In this document: positions 16,406 to 25,793 of the stretch, in pieces | Position numbering within the stretch: position 1 is the first letter of the stretch | Layout: the number at the start of each line of letters is the position of its first letter | Translations under genes and position numbers: made by a program | Origin: Halorussus sp. MSC15.2 | Lineage (GTDB): Archaea > Halobacteriota > Halobacteria > Halobacteriales > Haladaptataceae | Reading direction: 5' to 3' | Assembly (NCBI RefSeq): GCF_010747475.1 | Contig: NZ_VSLZ01000001.1 | Span: 1 to 64,000, forward strand | DNA: 64,000 nt | Notes under the pieces: generated by a model | Databases searched by the model: none | Told to the model about the DNA's origin: nothing | Seen by the model: only the letters and a program-made list of their open reading frames with translations

Positions 16406-16518
16406 GAACGAGTATTGTCCCGAAAGCGCCGTAAGGTCTTCGCTCGCGGCAGTCCCGCGTCACGTCGCGGGAAAAGAATAAAGAGTTAATCCCGTCCACT
16501 TGCAAGTTGGATTGTCGA

Positions 16519-17925
16519 ATGGTGCCATTCCCGATGTCTACGGTCGCGTTTGTGGGGCCGACCCCGATAGCGGAAGTGTTGGGCGTTCAGGTCTCGAGAG
16601 CGATGGTTACGTGGGGTGGTGCAGTAGTCATCGTCCTCCTCATCGCGCTCTCCGGATTCTTCTCGTCTTCGGAAATCGCCATGTTCTCGCTGGCGAACCA
16701 CCGGGTGGACGCGCTGGTCGAGGACAAGGTGCCGGGCGCGGAGACGGTCAACGAACTCAAGTCCGACCCGCACCGCCTGTTGGTGACGATTCTGGTCGGC
16801 AACAACATCGTCAACATCGCCATGTCGTCGATAGCGACGGCGCTCGTCGGTATGCACGTCGAGAGCGCGGGGATGGCAGTCCTCCTCTCCACCTTCGGGA
16901 TTACCTCTCTCGTTCTGCTGTTCGGCGAGTCCGCGCCCAAGAGCTACGCGGTGGAGAACACCGAATCGTGGGCGCTCCGCATCGCTCGCCCGCTGAAACT
17001 GTCGGAGTACGTCCTCCTCCCGCTGGTCGTCCTGTTCGACTACCTCACCAGAGTCGTCAACAAGGTCACCGGCGGGCGGTCGGCCATCGAAACGTCGTAC
17101 GTGACCCGCGACGAGATTCAGGACATGATAGAGACCGGCGAGCGCGAGGGCGTCCTCGAAGAGGACGAGCGCGAGATGCTCCAGCGCATCTTCCGGTTCA
17201 ACAACACCATCGCCAAAGAGGTCATGACCCCGCGTCTGGACATGACCGCCGTTCCGAAGACCGCGAGCGTCGAGGAGGCCATCGAGACGCTGGTCCAAGG
17301 CGGCCACGAGCGCGTCCCCGTCTACGAGGGGAGCCTCGACAACGTCATCGGCGTCATCCACATCCGCGACTTGGTTCGGGAACAGACCTACGGCGAACAC
17401 GACCACCTCGAACTGGAGGACGTGATTCAGCCGACTCTCCACGTCCCCGAGAGCAAGAACGTGGACGAACTTCTGACCGAGATGCGCGAGAACCGGATGC
17501 AGATGGTCATCGTCATCGACGAGTTCGGAACCACCGAGGGGCTGGTGACGATGGAAGACATGGTCGAGGAAATCGTCGGCGACATCCTCGAAGGCGAGGA
17601 GGAGGAACCCATCGAGTACGTGGACGACGACACCATCATCGTGCAGGGCGAACTCAACATCGACGAGGTCAACGAGGCGCTCGACATCGAACTGCCGGAG
17701 GGCGAGGAGTTCGAGACTATCGCAGGGTTCATCTTCAACCGCGCCGGTCGCCTCGTCGAGGAGGGCGAGGACATCACCTACGACGGCGTGCGCCTCCACG
17801 TCGAACAGGTCGAGAACACCCGCATCATGAAGGCCCGCGTGACGAAACTCGACGAGGTCGAACGCGCCGAGAGCGAGGGCCAGCGAGAGACCGAAATCGA
17901 AGAAGGCGTCGAGACCGAAGGGTAG
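16519..17925 (+). CDS. CNNM/CorC (HlyC) family membrane protein with CBS domains
   Basis: This protein of about 468 residues has an N-terminal DUF21/CNNM membrane domain (about four helices; LLIALSGFFSSSEIAMFSLA and LVGNNIVNIAMSSIATAL are typical). A linker leads to a pair of CBS domains (VMTPRLDMTAVP and MQMVIVIDEFGTTEGLVTMEDMVEEIVG) and a C-terminal CorC_HlyC domain (TIAGFIFNRAGRLVEEGE). Members handle Mg2+ or other divalent cation efflux, gated by nucleotides bound to CBS. A TTG four codons upstream is possible, but the ATG at 16519 fits the TATA-like AATAAAGAG about 35 bases before it. Confidence 0.88.
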   Translation: MVPFPMSTVAFVGPTPIAEVLGVQVSRAMVTWGGAVVIVLLIALSGFFSSSEIAMFSLANHRVDALVEDKVPGAETVNELKSDPHRLLVTILVGNNIVNIAMSSIATALVGMHVESAGMAVLLSTFGITSLVLLFGESAPKSYAVENTESWALRIARPLKLSEYVLLPLVVLFDYLTRVVNKVTGGRSAIETSYVTRDEIQDMIETGEREGVLEEDEREMLQRIFRFNNTIAKEVMTPRLDMTAVPKTASVEEAIETLVQGGHERVPVYEGSLDNVIGVIHIRDLVREQTYGEHDHLELEDVIQPTLHVPESKNVDELLTEMRENRMQMVIVIDEFGTTEGLVTMEDMVEEIVGDILEGEEEEPIEYVDDDTIIVQGELNIDEVNEALDIELPEGEEFETIAGFIFNRAGRLVEEGEDITYDGVRLHVEQVENTRIMKARVTKLDEVERAESEGQRETEIEEGVETEG

Positions 17926-18028
17926 GTTTCTTCTCGAAGTCGCGTTTTCGCGCCCGCGTCACCGCTGAGTCTTCCGCCGCTTTCGAAGCAGAAGTCGTCT
18001 CTGCTAAAAGCACTCGTCTACGACTCGA

Positions 18029-19222
18029 TTAGCTCACCGTGTCGATGAGCGTGAACGCGCCGTAACCGACGCCGATGGCCAGCACGAGCGACGCGACCCA
18101 CGCCAGCACGGTGAAGCCCATCTTCCGCTTGCTCACGCTGCTACCGCCCTCCGCGGCGAACCCGCTCCCGACGATTGCGCTCACGATAATCTCGTTGAAC
18201 GACACCGGAATCCCGAAGAAGACCGCGACCTGCGCGATGGCGAACGAGGGGATGAGCGCCGCGATGGACCGCCGGGGACCCAGCGCCGAGTAGTCCTGCG
18301 CCAGCGCCTTTATCATCCGCGGCGCGCCGGTCCACGACCCGGCGAGCAGGCCGAGACCGCCGCCGACGAGGACCGGCACGAGCGGAATCTCGAAGGGGTC
18401 CAGCAGGGGGACCAGCGGTCCGATGGCGAGACCGACCTGCGACCCGCCCGCCGAGAACGCCACGAGGCTCCCGAGCGCGAGCAGGAAGTGGCGCTGTCCG
18501 GCGTCAAGGTCCCGGTGGACGTCCCACGCCAACAGTCCGGCGATGAATCCCGCGACCGCGAGCGAGACGACGATTCGGCCGGTCTCGAACCCGGCGACCG
18601 CGGGCAGCGACAGCGCGTCGGCCGCGGTCTCGGCGACCGATTGGCTCACGTCCGGCGGCCCGAATATCACGAACTTGACGTTGGCGATGATGAGACCGAC
18701 GAAGCCGCCGAGCAACGGGATGACGACCCCTTCGGAGGTGCGCTCGGACCGGAGGAGTCTGGCGGTCGTGTACGCGATGGTACTGCCGACGACCGGGGTC
18801 AGAACCCACAGCGCGGAAATCTGGCGGTACTTCGCCCACGCCGGGTCGCCGCCCATCGCCAGTCCGACGCCGACGATGGCCCCGGTGACGGTGAACGCCG
18901 TGGCGATGGGATAGCCCGTGAAGACGCCGATGGCGACAAGTATCGCCGCGACGAGCAGTCCAGTCGTCGCCGCGATGGCCGTCAGTTGGACCCCGCCGAT
19001 GAGTTCCGTACCGACGGCTTCCGAGACGTTCGCGCCCTGCAACACGGCTCCGAAGAAGCCGAGGAGACCGACGAAGAATCCGGCCCGCATTACGGAGATG
19101 GCGTTCGCGCCGACGGCTGGTGCAAACGGCGTGGACCCGGACGACCCCGCGCCGATGGCCCACGCCATGAAGAGGCTGGCGATGCCTGCGATTACCAACG
19201 TTACGACGCCACTCCCGACCAT
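18029..19222 (-). CDS. PiT-family inorganic phosphate permease
   Basis: This 397-residue protein has about ten TM helices in two related halves. The PiT signature GANAISV is seen at about residues 38-44 (FAPAVGANAISVMRAG), and the second-half counterpart lies around GSLVAFSAGGSQVGLA. The end GFAAEGGSSVSKRKMG and the interface FFGIPVSFNEIIVSAIVGSG complete the fold. It should carry phosphate with Na+ or H+. It is more distant from the two tandem PiT genes at 38.6-41.1 kb than they are from each other. It is followed 50 bases later by the DUF5828-type gene on the same strand. Confidence 0.85.
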   Translation of the reverse strand: MVGSGVVTLVIAGIASLFMAWAIGAGSSGSTPFAPAVGANAISVMRAGFFVGLLGFFGAVLQGANVSEAVGTELIGGVQLTAIAATTGLLVAAILVAIGVFTGYPIATAFTVTGAIVGVGLAMGGDPAWAKYRQISALWVLTPVVGSTIAYTTARLLRSERTSEGVVIPLLGGFVGLIIANVKFVIFGPPDVSQSVAETAADALSLPAVAGFETGRIVVSLAVAGFIAGLLAWDVHRDLDAGQRHFLLALGSLVAFSAGGSQVGLAIGPLVPLLDPFEIPLVPVLVGGGLGLLAGSWTGAPRMIKALAQDYSALGPRRSIAALIPSFAIAQVAVFFGIPVSFNEIIVSAIVGSGFAAEGGSSVSKRKMGFTVLAWVASLVLAIGVGYGAFTLIDTVS

Positions 19223-19272
19223 GCTGCGAACCTATCGCCGACGGTAGAATAGTGTACCGGCTTCTGGACGAC

Positions 19273-19959
19273 TCAAGTCGTCTTCGAGTGCGGCTGTTCG
19301 GGTTCCTCGGGCGCTTCGACGCCCTCCGCGGCCTCGGCGATGTCCGTGTCCTTCTCGGTGGCGACGTGCCACCGGTTGACCTCGTCCTCGTAGGCAGCCA
19401 GTTTGTCGCTGACCGTCTGCTTGAGTTGGTCGTCGTTGATGTTGACCTCGAAGACGAACTCCTCTTCGCCGTCGCCCCGGCCGACCTGCTGAACGTTCGC
19501 GCTGATGAGGTCGTTGTCGAAGTAGTAGGGTGCGAGTCGGGTCATCACCTTCTGGTAGACGGTGTCCTCGACCTTCCGCAGGGCCTTCCGACTCGCGGAG
19601 TCGGCCGCGCGTGCGACGTAGCTCACCGAGTCCTGCCACTTGCTCACGGCCTCGTCGGTCTCCTCGTCCTCGAGTTTCTCGTAGGATTCGCTTATCTTCT
19701 CGCCCGCGGTCTTGAGGTCGTCGTCGGGCGTCTTGCCCTTCTTCTCGCCCTTCCCTTCGCCGACGGACGCCTGCTCGGCGGTCTTCTCTGACACGTCCTC
19801 GCCGAGTCGCTCGTGGTGTTTGGGTCGCCACTCTTCCCACTCCTCGTAGGCGTCGCCGGAGACGTCGGCCTCGCGGAGTGCCTCCGTGATGCGCTCGCCG
19901 TGTTCGACGATGTCGCCCCACGTTCCGCGGAGCTTGAATCCCGAAACGCTCTCTTCCAT
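19273..19959 (-). CDS. DUF5828-type haloarchaeal protein
   Basis: This 228-residue hydrophilic protein starts MEESVSGFKLRGTWGDIVEHG, the opening of a conserved haloarchaeal family (DUF5828). The middle (about 75-170) is helical and highly charged, and an alpha/beta stretch follows (EFVFEVNINDDQLKQTVSDKL). There is no enzyme motif, signal or TM helix. It lies just upstream of the PiT permease gene on the same strand (50 bases), which suggests co-transcription; a link to phosphate uptake is only inferred. Confidence 0.7.
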   Translation of the reverse strand: MEESVSGFKLRGTWGDIVEHGERITEALREADVSGDAYEEWEEWRPKHHERLGEDVSEKTAEQASVGEGKGEKKGKTPDDDLKTAGEKISESYEKLEDEETDEAVSKWQDSVSYVARAADSASRKALRKVEDTVYQKVMTRLAPYYFDNDLISANVQQVGRGDGEEEFVFEVNINDDQLKQTVSDKLAAYEDEVNRWHVATEKDTDIAEAAEGVEAPEEPEQPHSKTT

Positions 19960-20017
19960 TGGTAGACCTTCTAGTTCGGGGTCGGTATACGCTTGTCGGG
20001 TGCTGTCCGTCGTGCGA

Positions 20018-20239
20018 CTAGCGACCGTACGTCAAGCGGGTCGCCATCTCGTCGAGGCGGCGCTTGAGTCGGCCGAGCCAGACCTGATGCCTGTTGGCCG
20101 CCTGCATCTCGGTTTCCGGTACCTCGATGCGCGCACCGTCGAAGGGGTTGTGCCCGGTGCGCTCGCCGTCCGCTCCCGTCATCGAGACGACGCTGGTCAT
20201 CGAGCATCGGCCACACGCTTCGGTTCGTTTGTCGTCCAT
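20018..20239 (-). CDS. Small conserved-looking haloarchaeal protein
   Basis: This 73-residue protein begins MDDKRTEACGRCSM with a CxxC pair, continues through an acidic middle and ends in the basic helix WLGRLKRRLDEMATRLTYGR. The ATG at 20239 lies about 33 bases after a TATA-like CTTAATACC, which favours it over the GTG at 20254. Its normal composition, promoter and lack of overlap with another gene argue that it is real. The function is unknown; the CxxC pair could bind zinc as a dimer. Confidence 0.55.
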   Translation of the reverse strand: MDDKRTEACGRCSMTSVVSMTGADGERTGHNPFDGARIEVPETEMQAANRHQVWLGRLKRRLDEMATRLTYGR

Positions 20240-20424
20240 GCGGACCACTTGCACGATGGTTGGGTGGTCGGGGTATTAAGGTTTCGGCGGTGAGACGGAG
20301 CGAACGCGAGACCGACCTGTGTCGGAGTTCGCCCGACGTAGCGGACGTACTGCGACCCTCGTGCGACGCAGGAAACCTTCGCCTCGTCCGAGAGTATTTA
20401 ACCCCGTGAGAACTGTGGTCACGC

Positions 20425-20799
20425 ATGGGATATCACGTCATCGACCCGGACACGGTCGAACCGACGCCCGACCGACCGTGCGTCCAGCGTGCGCTCGGGG
20501 ACGTCGCCGGGTTGGAGAACGTCGCGCTCAACCTCTACGAGGTCGAACCCGGCGAACAGATTCCGCTGGCGTACCACTATCACGACGACCAGGAGGAGGT
20601 CTTCTACGTCGAGTCCGGCGAACTCCACGTCGAGACGCCCGAGGGCGAGAAGGTCGTCCCGGAGGACAACGTCCTCGTCGTGGAACCGGACAGTCCGCAG
20701 CGAGCGTTCGTCCCCGACGCCGCCGAGGAGACGGTCCGGACGCTCGTCCTCGGCGCGCCGTCGGTCGACGACGTCCACGCCTACGACCCCGAGTCATGA
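20425..20799 (+). CDS. Single-domain cupin protein
   Basis: This 124-residue protein is essentially one cupin barrel. The metal-binding first motif is HYHDDQEEVFYVESGELHVE (two His and a Glu), and the second is PEDNVLVVEPDSPQRAFV. It resembles cupins that bind small ligands or sit beside enzymes of sugar metabolism. A TATA-like TATTTAACC lies about 30 bases upstream. Its stop overlaps the start of the next gene (ATGA), so the two are co-translated. Confidence 0.82.
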   Translation: MGYHVIDPDTVEPTPDRPCVQRALGDVAGLENVALNLYEVEPGEQIPLAYHYHDDQEEVFYVESGELHVETPEGEKVVPEDNVLVVEPDSPQRAFVPDAAEETVRTLVLGAPSVDDVHAYDPES

Positions 20800-21443
20800 G
20801 CGACGAGACCGCCGAGTCGGAGCGACGTGAGGGCGAACGCGCTGACGACGCCCACGCTCCCGACGACGCACAGACTCCCGACGACGTGCCGGACTGGGAC
20901 GACGAGTACGTCGACCGAGTGAGCGACCGCTTGATGTTCAACTACGACCTCGAAAAGGAGTACCGCGTCCGCGGCCGGACGTTCACGATGTACGGCGAAC
21001 TCCGGATGGAGTCCCAGAAGCACTTCCTCCACCCGTCCGTCAACTACGCCAACTACGAGGCTCGAGAGCATCTGTTCGTCCGGCGCGCCGAGACGGTCTC
21101 GCGGGCCGACCTCGACGAACTGGTCGAACTCGGCCACGACCTCGCCGACGAGTGGATAGACCCGGACGAGGAACACTACGGCACCGAGTTCACCTTCGCG
21201 GTGGTCGTCCCCGAGGTTCCCGACGAGGTACGCGAGTACGTCGCCGGGTTCGAGGACCGAACCCTGCTCAAGTTCGGCTACTACGGCCACTACGAAGTGA
21301 ACTTACTCGTCGCCGCCCCCGAACGCGAGGAGGCCGTCGAGAGCCAGAGCGCCGACGTGGCCACCGCGTTCCGCACGTGGAGCGACGTGACCGAGGAGCG
21401 GTCGGGATTGTTGGCCCGACTCGTCGCTGCGATTCGAGGGTGA
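20796..21443 (+). CDS. Uncharacterised acidic protein coupled to the cupin
   Basis: This 215-residue protein has an acidic, disordered-looking first 40 residues. A folded part follows (YRVRGRTFTMYGELRMESQKHFLHPSVNYANYEARE) with alternating strands, and then FTFAVVVPEVPDEVREYVAGFEDRTLLKFGYYGHYEVNLLV. I do not recognise the family; there is no TM helix, signal or catalytic motif. The ATG at 20796 overlaps the cupin stop (ATGA), so it is probably expressed with it. The cstA gene converges from the other side. Confidence 0.7.
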   Translation: MSDETAESERREGERADDAHAPDDAQTPDDVPDWDDEYVDRVSDRLMFNYDLEKEYRVRGRTFTMYGELRMESQKHFLHPSVNYANYEAREHLFVRRAETVSRADLDELVELGHDLADEWIDPDEEHYGTEFTFAVVVPEVPDEVREYVAGFEDRTLLKFGYYGHYEVNLLVAAPEREEAVESQSADVATAFRTWSDVTEERSGLLARLVAAIRG

Positions 21444-21503
21444 GCCGTCACTACGAGTCGAGGGTAACTCCTCCTGCGAGTCGAGAGTGAACCCATTAGG
21501 GGT

Positions 21504-21520
21504 CGCAAAAAACGAAAGAA
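21504..21520 (-). terminator. T-rich terminator after cstA
   Basis: On the minus strand this stretch reads TTCTTTCGTTTTTTGCG and lies 14 bases beyond a TGA (21534-21536). That TGA closes the expected cstA reading frame. Archaeal termination needs only such T tracts. Its position just after that TGA supports the view that the natural cstA end is at 21534 rather than far downstream. Confidence 0.6.
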
Positions 21521-21533
21521 CGCCGTCGGTGCG

Positions 21534-23353
21534 TCAGTCGCTGCCGGGTTCGCCGCCGTCGCGACCGCCGCTCCGCGGCCGCCGCGGACTTTCTGAATGT
21601 TTCTGTACCCCATCCGAACCAGCGACAGCGCCAGTCCGATGAGGACCAGCGCGAGTACTATCTGGGTCACGGCCGACAGCGTCTGCACGGTCGTCATCTC
21701 GGCCGGACTGTTCTGGATGAACTTGACGTAGAGGTTGTCGTGGAACGCGAGCCACCCCAGTCCGAGGATGGTCATCGTGCCCATCAGCGCCATCGGGACG
21801 CCGGTCGAGATGAGCTGTTTCGAGTCGTCCCAGTTGGCCAGCCAGACCGTCGCGGTCAGTAGCGCGAGCGCCGCGAGCAGTTGGTTCGCACCGCCGAACA
21901 ACTGCCAGAGCGTGAGCCACGACCCGCTGGTGATGAGGATGTACGCCGGGACGCCCTGTATCGCGGCGTTGGCGTAGCGATTCTTGGCCACCTCGCCCGC
22001 GCCGGACGCGTCCGTGCCGACGATTTCCTCGACCATGTACCGACCGAGGCGGACCGCGGTGTCGGTGGAGGTCAGCAGGAAGCTGACCAGCACCAGCGCC
22101 ATGAACGGACCGCCGAACGAGGTCGGGATGCCGAACGACGTGAGGATGATGCCGCCGCCGCTGGCGAACGTCGGGAGCGCGAGACCGATGCCGCCGCCCA
22201 CGTCGGGCGCGACGATGGCCACGGTCGCGAGCGCCACGGTCGCGAGCAGGCCCTCGCCGAGCATCCCGCCGTACCCGATGGTCCGGGCGTCCGTCTCCTT
22301 GTTCAACTGCTTGGCGGTGGTCCCCGAGGAGACCAGCGCGTGGAATCCGCTAATCGTCCCGCACGCGATGGTGATGAACAGCAGCGGGAACAGCGGCGTT
22401 CCCGTCGCTCCCATGAAGCCCTTGTACGCAGCGAGCTGAATTTCGAGGGGCTGGGACGCCGAGCCGAACACGGTGCCGACGATGATAGCCAGCAGCGCGC
22501 CGCCGACGCCGGTGTACAGCAGGAACGACGACAGGTAGTCACGCGGTTGGAGTAGCATCCACACCGGGAGTGCGCTCGCCAACCCGCCGTAGAGGATGAT
22601 TATCGGTACCCACGCCGCGGTGTTCACGCCGAGACTCGACGCCCCGGGAATCCACTGTCCGCCGCTGAACAGCACCGTCGTCCCCGCGGGATACGCCGAC
22701 CCCGACGCGGCCGGGAACAGCGCAAGCGGGTACTCGATGCCCGCGAAGACCCCGCCGAACACGCCGGTGACGAACACGACCGTCCCGAGTAGGAACGGGA
22801 GGTTCAGTTGGTAGAGGTAGACGCCGAAGACGAACGCGAGCGCGATGTATACGAGGCTCGCGGTCGCCGCCTGCGGGAAGGCGTTGAACACGATGGCCAC
22901 CACCAGCGCGAACACCGCCACGACGAGGATGATGGTCAGGAACGCGAACCACAGCAGCATGTTCTTGCCGCGTTCACCGACGTACTCCCCGATGATGTAC
23001 CCGATGGACTTCCCTTCGTGTCGCAGACTGCTCGACAGCGATACGAAGTCGTGGACCGACCCCAGCAGGGGGTTCCCGATGGCAATCCACAGCAGTGCAG
23101 GGACCCAACCCCACACGACGCCCGCCGTAATCGGACCGACGATAGGCGCACCGCCGGCGATACTCGAATAGTGATGCCCCAGTAGCACCGGTTTCTTCGC
23201 CGGTACGTACTCCTGCCCGTCTTCGTACTTGTGTGCTGGCGTGTCGCGGTCGTCGTCGAGTTCGACGAACTGCGCGAGGTATCGAGAGTAGCCGAGATAC
23301 CCCACGCTGAAGAGCGCGAGAACCGACAGCACCATCCAAATCACTTGCACCAT
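21534..23353 (-). CDS. cstA: CstA-type peptide/pyruvate permease with a frameshifted C-terminus
   Basis: This large membrane protein of the carbon-starvation family (peptide or pyruvate uptake) has about 15-18 TM helices. The family start is visible: VLLGHHYSSIAGGAPIVGPITAG, followed by VHDFVSLSSSLRHEGKSIG. The ATG at 23353 gives the usual N-terminus. As read, the frame does not stop after KVRGGRG but runs on for about 90 unrelated residues to 21290, antisense to the neighbouring gene. One extra G near 21565-21575 would restore the ending GSGGRDGGEPGSD and the TGA at 21534, for 606 residues, just before a T-tract terminator. Either a sequencing indel or a real C-terminal extension. Confidence 0.82.
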
Positions 23354-23545
23354 GGTATGCGACCTCGTCACGAGAAACGGAAAACACGGACTTAAAGGTT
23401 GTTCCTCAATTTTACCAACAATTGATAGCTACGATGACCGACAGCAGGTCGCTCACCGCCCGTAGACACCACTACGCTGACATAGAGGTACGAAAACTGA
23501 TACTTGGTTCTGCTTGAAAACTTTCTGGCTACTCCGTCCCCACGC

Positions 23546-24514
23546 TCAGACGCTCACCTCCGGCGCGACTTCGATGTCGAGTTCGTCGGAGACGTCGTCT
23601 AACAGGTCCCCCTTGACCTCTTCGACGCGCTGTCGGATGCGGGCAACGACGGGTTCGGCGAACTCGTCGTCTATCTGACTGATGCGCTCGTGTTCGGTCG
23701 CGTGTCGCTGCCGGAGGTACTGCGCCCCGGTCCCCGCCTCGTCGGACTCGGGTTCCGGCGCGATTTTGTTGATGACGAGTCCCTCCACGCCGAGACCGTA
23801 GTCCGAGAGGTCTCCGATGGCCCGCCGCGTCTCTCGAATCGAGAGTTCGTCGGGGTTGAGAACGAGGAAGAACGTGGCGTCGTTGCGCAGCGTCTCGCCG
23901 GCGAACTCGAACATCTCCTTGCGCTCGGTGAGACGGGCGATGATGGGGTCCTCGGCGGTCTTCTTACGGGCCTCGCGCTCGCCGATGGCCGCCTTCTCGT
24001 AGAGGTCGATGCTCTTCTCGCGTTTCTTCACGAGTCGGTCAATCCACCCTTCGAGGAAGTCCGGGAGCGAGAGCAGGCGGAGGGTCCCGCCGGTCGGCGA
24101 GGTGTCGAAGACCACGCGGTCGTACTCCTCGGAGTTGCGCATCACGTCTATGAACCGGTCGAACAGCGCGGCCTCGTACGCGCCGGGCGTCCGGTGGGCG
24201 AGTTCGATTTGGCGGTCGATTTCGTTGACGATGGAGGGACTCACTTGGTCGCTCATCGTGCGCTTTATCTCCTGCATGTGGCGCTGGACCTCCTCGTCGG
24301 GGTCGAGTTCCATCGCCCAGAGATTCTCGTACCCCTCGACCGCCTCCGGGTCGTCGCCGAACTGTTGGTCGAACACGTCGGAGGTACTGTGGGCCGGGTC
24401 GGTCGAGACGACTAGCGTCTTCAGTCCCGCGCGCGCACTCTTGAGTCCGTACGCGCACGAGACCGTCGTTTTGCCGACCCCGCCCTTGCCGCCGAAGAAG
24501 ACGAACTTGTTCAT
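23546..24514 (-). CDS. ArsA/Get3-family ATPase
   Basis: This 322-residue SIMIBI ATPase begins with the deviant Walker A GGKGGVGKTT at residues 8-17, followed by STDPAHS (switch I) and DTSPTGGTLRLLSLP (switch II). The C-terminal helical part varies from arsenite ATPases: it has no arsenic-binding Cys triad and no clear Get3 CxxC. It more likely sorts membrane proteins or works with its small partner. The partner gene lies immediately upstream, with one base between its stop and this ATG. The pair is a recurrent arrangement in prokaryotes. Confidence 0.85.
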   Translation of the reverse strand: MNKFVFFGGKGGVGKTTVSCAYGLKSARAGLKTLVVSTDPAHSTSDVFDQQFGDDPEAVEGYENLWAMELDPDEEVQRHMQEIKRTMSDQVSPSIVNEIDRQIELAHRTPGAYEAALFDRFIDVMRNSEEYDRVVFDTSPTGGTLRLLSLPDFLEGWIDRLVKKREKSIDLYEKAAIGEREARKKTAEDPIIARLTERKEMFEFAGETLRNDATFFLVLNPDELSIRETRRAIGDLSDYGLGVEGLVINKIAPEPESDEAGTGAQYLRQRHATEHERISQIDDEFAEPVVARIRQRVEEVKGDLLDDVSDELDIEVAPEVSV

Positions 24515-24515
24515 G

Positions 24516-24812
24516 TTAGAAGTGGTATTGTTGGCCCTTGCGCTCGATGAGGGATTCGCGGTCCCACATCCGACGCTCCCACTGCTCGAACTCCTCGCCG
24601 AGATACGGCAGTAGTTCGGCGGTGTAGTAGGAGACCGGACTGGGGATGCCGAACGCGTCGGCGAAGCACGCGAACATGAAGGTGTCCTCGGTGTCCTCGG
24701 CCTCCTTCTCGATGAGTTCGAAGGCGGGATGCTCTATCATCCCGTGGTAGAGACCGTGGAGCCACTCTTCGAGATATTCGCGGTACGCCTCGATTCGGTC
24801 GGCAACTGTCAT
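24516..24812 (-). CDS. Cory-CC-star-type partner of the ArsA/Get3 ATPase
   Basis: This 98-residue acidic, helical protein has the pattern FADAFGIPSPVSYYTAELLP and FEQWERRMWDRESL. This matches small proteins encoded next to ArsA-like ATPases in bacteria and archaea (called cory-CC-star proteins). Those usually end in a Cys-Cys pair; this one ends QQYHF with no terminal cysteines. The ATPase gene follows after one base, so they are co-expressed and probably form a complex. The family assignment is from memory of its motif and is fairly, not fully, sure. Confidence 0.65.
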   Translation of the reverse strand: MTVADRIEAYREYLEEWLHGLYHGMIEHPAFELIEKEAEDTEDTFMFACFADAFGIPSPVSYYTAELLPYLGEEFEQWERRMWDRESLIERKGQQYHF

Positions 24813-24999
24813 CGTTTATCACGAAGTCGTTCCGTCGATAAAAGGTTGCCGCACACCGTCGAGGCGGGCCGTTTCTTCGGTTCTCTCCCACGATAATTTG
24901 ATTTCTCAAGCGAGGGAGGCGATTCCTGCACGCGGTTGCGTACCGGGTGCATCTCTCCGGCGCGACGGACGCCGACGACCGACCGCGAGCGACGCCGAC

Positions 25000-25224
25000 T
25001 CAGCACGCACACCCCGTCGAGTCCGGTGACCGCTCGAACTCCATCTCGTCACCGCACTCCGGGCAGTCCGGGGCCGACTCTCCCTCCACTTCCACGTCTC
25101 GGACGCGCTCGCTGCAGTCGTGACACCAGTACGCGCCCTTCGATTCGGTCGCCGCGGCGTCGCCGCGGTTCGGCGACTCGGTGGACGCCTGCAGGAACTC
25201 CTTGACTGTGCCTAACACTCCCAT
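25000..25224 (-). CDS. Small zinc-ribbon protein
   Basis: This 74-residue protein has a helical N-terminus (MGVLGTVKEFLQAST), then two CxxC knuckles (WCHDCSERV and CPECGDEM), and ends with CAC (TGCAC). It should bind one zinc. Such proteins are numerous in haloarchaea and mostly uncharacterised. The ATG at 25224 is the only good start. The 187 bases between it and the ArsA partner gene hold nothing convincing. Confidence 0.7.
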   Translation of the reverse strand: MGVLGTVKEFLQASTESPNRGDAAATESKGAYWCHDCSERVRDVEVEGESAPDCPECGDEMEFERSPDSTGCAC

Positions 25225-25294
25225 GACGTGAACGTTTCCGGACGCGGCCTTAAAAGCTCTCTCCGGTCGTGGGGTCGTATTGCATCTCCGCCGT

Positions 25295-25702
25295 TCACAC
25301 GTCCTCGGCCAACCTGTCGAGGGCGCGCCGAAGTTCGCCCTTCCGTTTCCACGCGGCGATGCGGTCCGAGACGGCGGCCACCGGCAGGCCGAGACTAACC
25401 GACGACCGCATCGTCACCCTGCACCCTTCGTTCTCGGGTTCGACCGAGAGTTCGGTCTCCATCGACTCGAAGGGTCCCGCCTCCCCGCGCTGGCGGTAGA
25501 CCAGTCCGTCCGCGCGCTCCTCGAAGTCGAGGTGTATCGTCAACCCGCGCGCGCTGGCGGTCACGGTCCACCCATCGTCGGTCGCCTCGACGCCTCGGAC
25601 CTCGAAACTCCCCTCGTACTCGACCACGGTCTCGGGTGTGAGCGCTCGCTCGACCACCGAGGGCGGCGCGGGGACGAACGCCGAGACTTCGACTTGACGC
25701 AT
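25295..25702 (-). CDS. SRPBCC/START-like ligand-binding protein
   Basis: This 135-residue protein starts MRQVEVSAFVPAPPSVVERALTPE, the first strand-helix of the Bet v1/SRPBCC (CoxG-like) fold. Strands follow (WTVTASARGLTIHLDFEE, CRVTMRSSVSL), and the long C-terminal helix AAWKRKGELRRALDRLAE closes the cavity. It probably binds a lipid or other hydrophobic ligand. The ATG at 25702 matches the fold boundary. It stands alone between the zinc-ribbon gene and the membrane-protein gene on the same strand. Confidence 0.8.
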   Translation of the reverse strand: MRQVEVSAFVPAPPSVVERALTPETVVEYEGSFEVRGVEATDDGWTVTASARGLTIHLDFEERADGLVYRQRGEAGPFESMETELSVEPENEGCRVTMRSSVSLGLPVAAVSDRIAAWKRKGELRRALDRLAEDV

Positions 25703-25793
25703 CGTCGGCCCTACGCAGGTCGGAAACAAAGCGTTACGGTTGGAGGAACGCGCGGCGGACGAGCAGCGACCGGCAAATCGACAGTCCGAGCCT

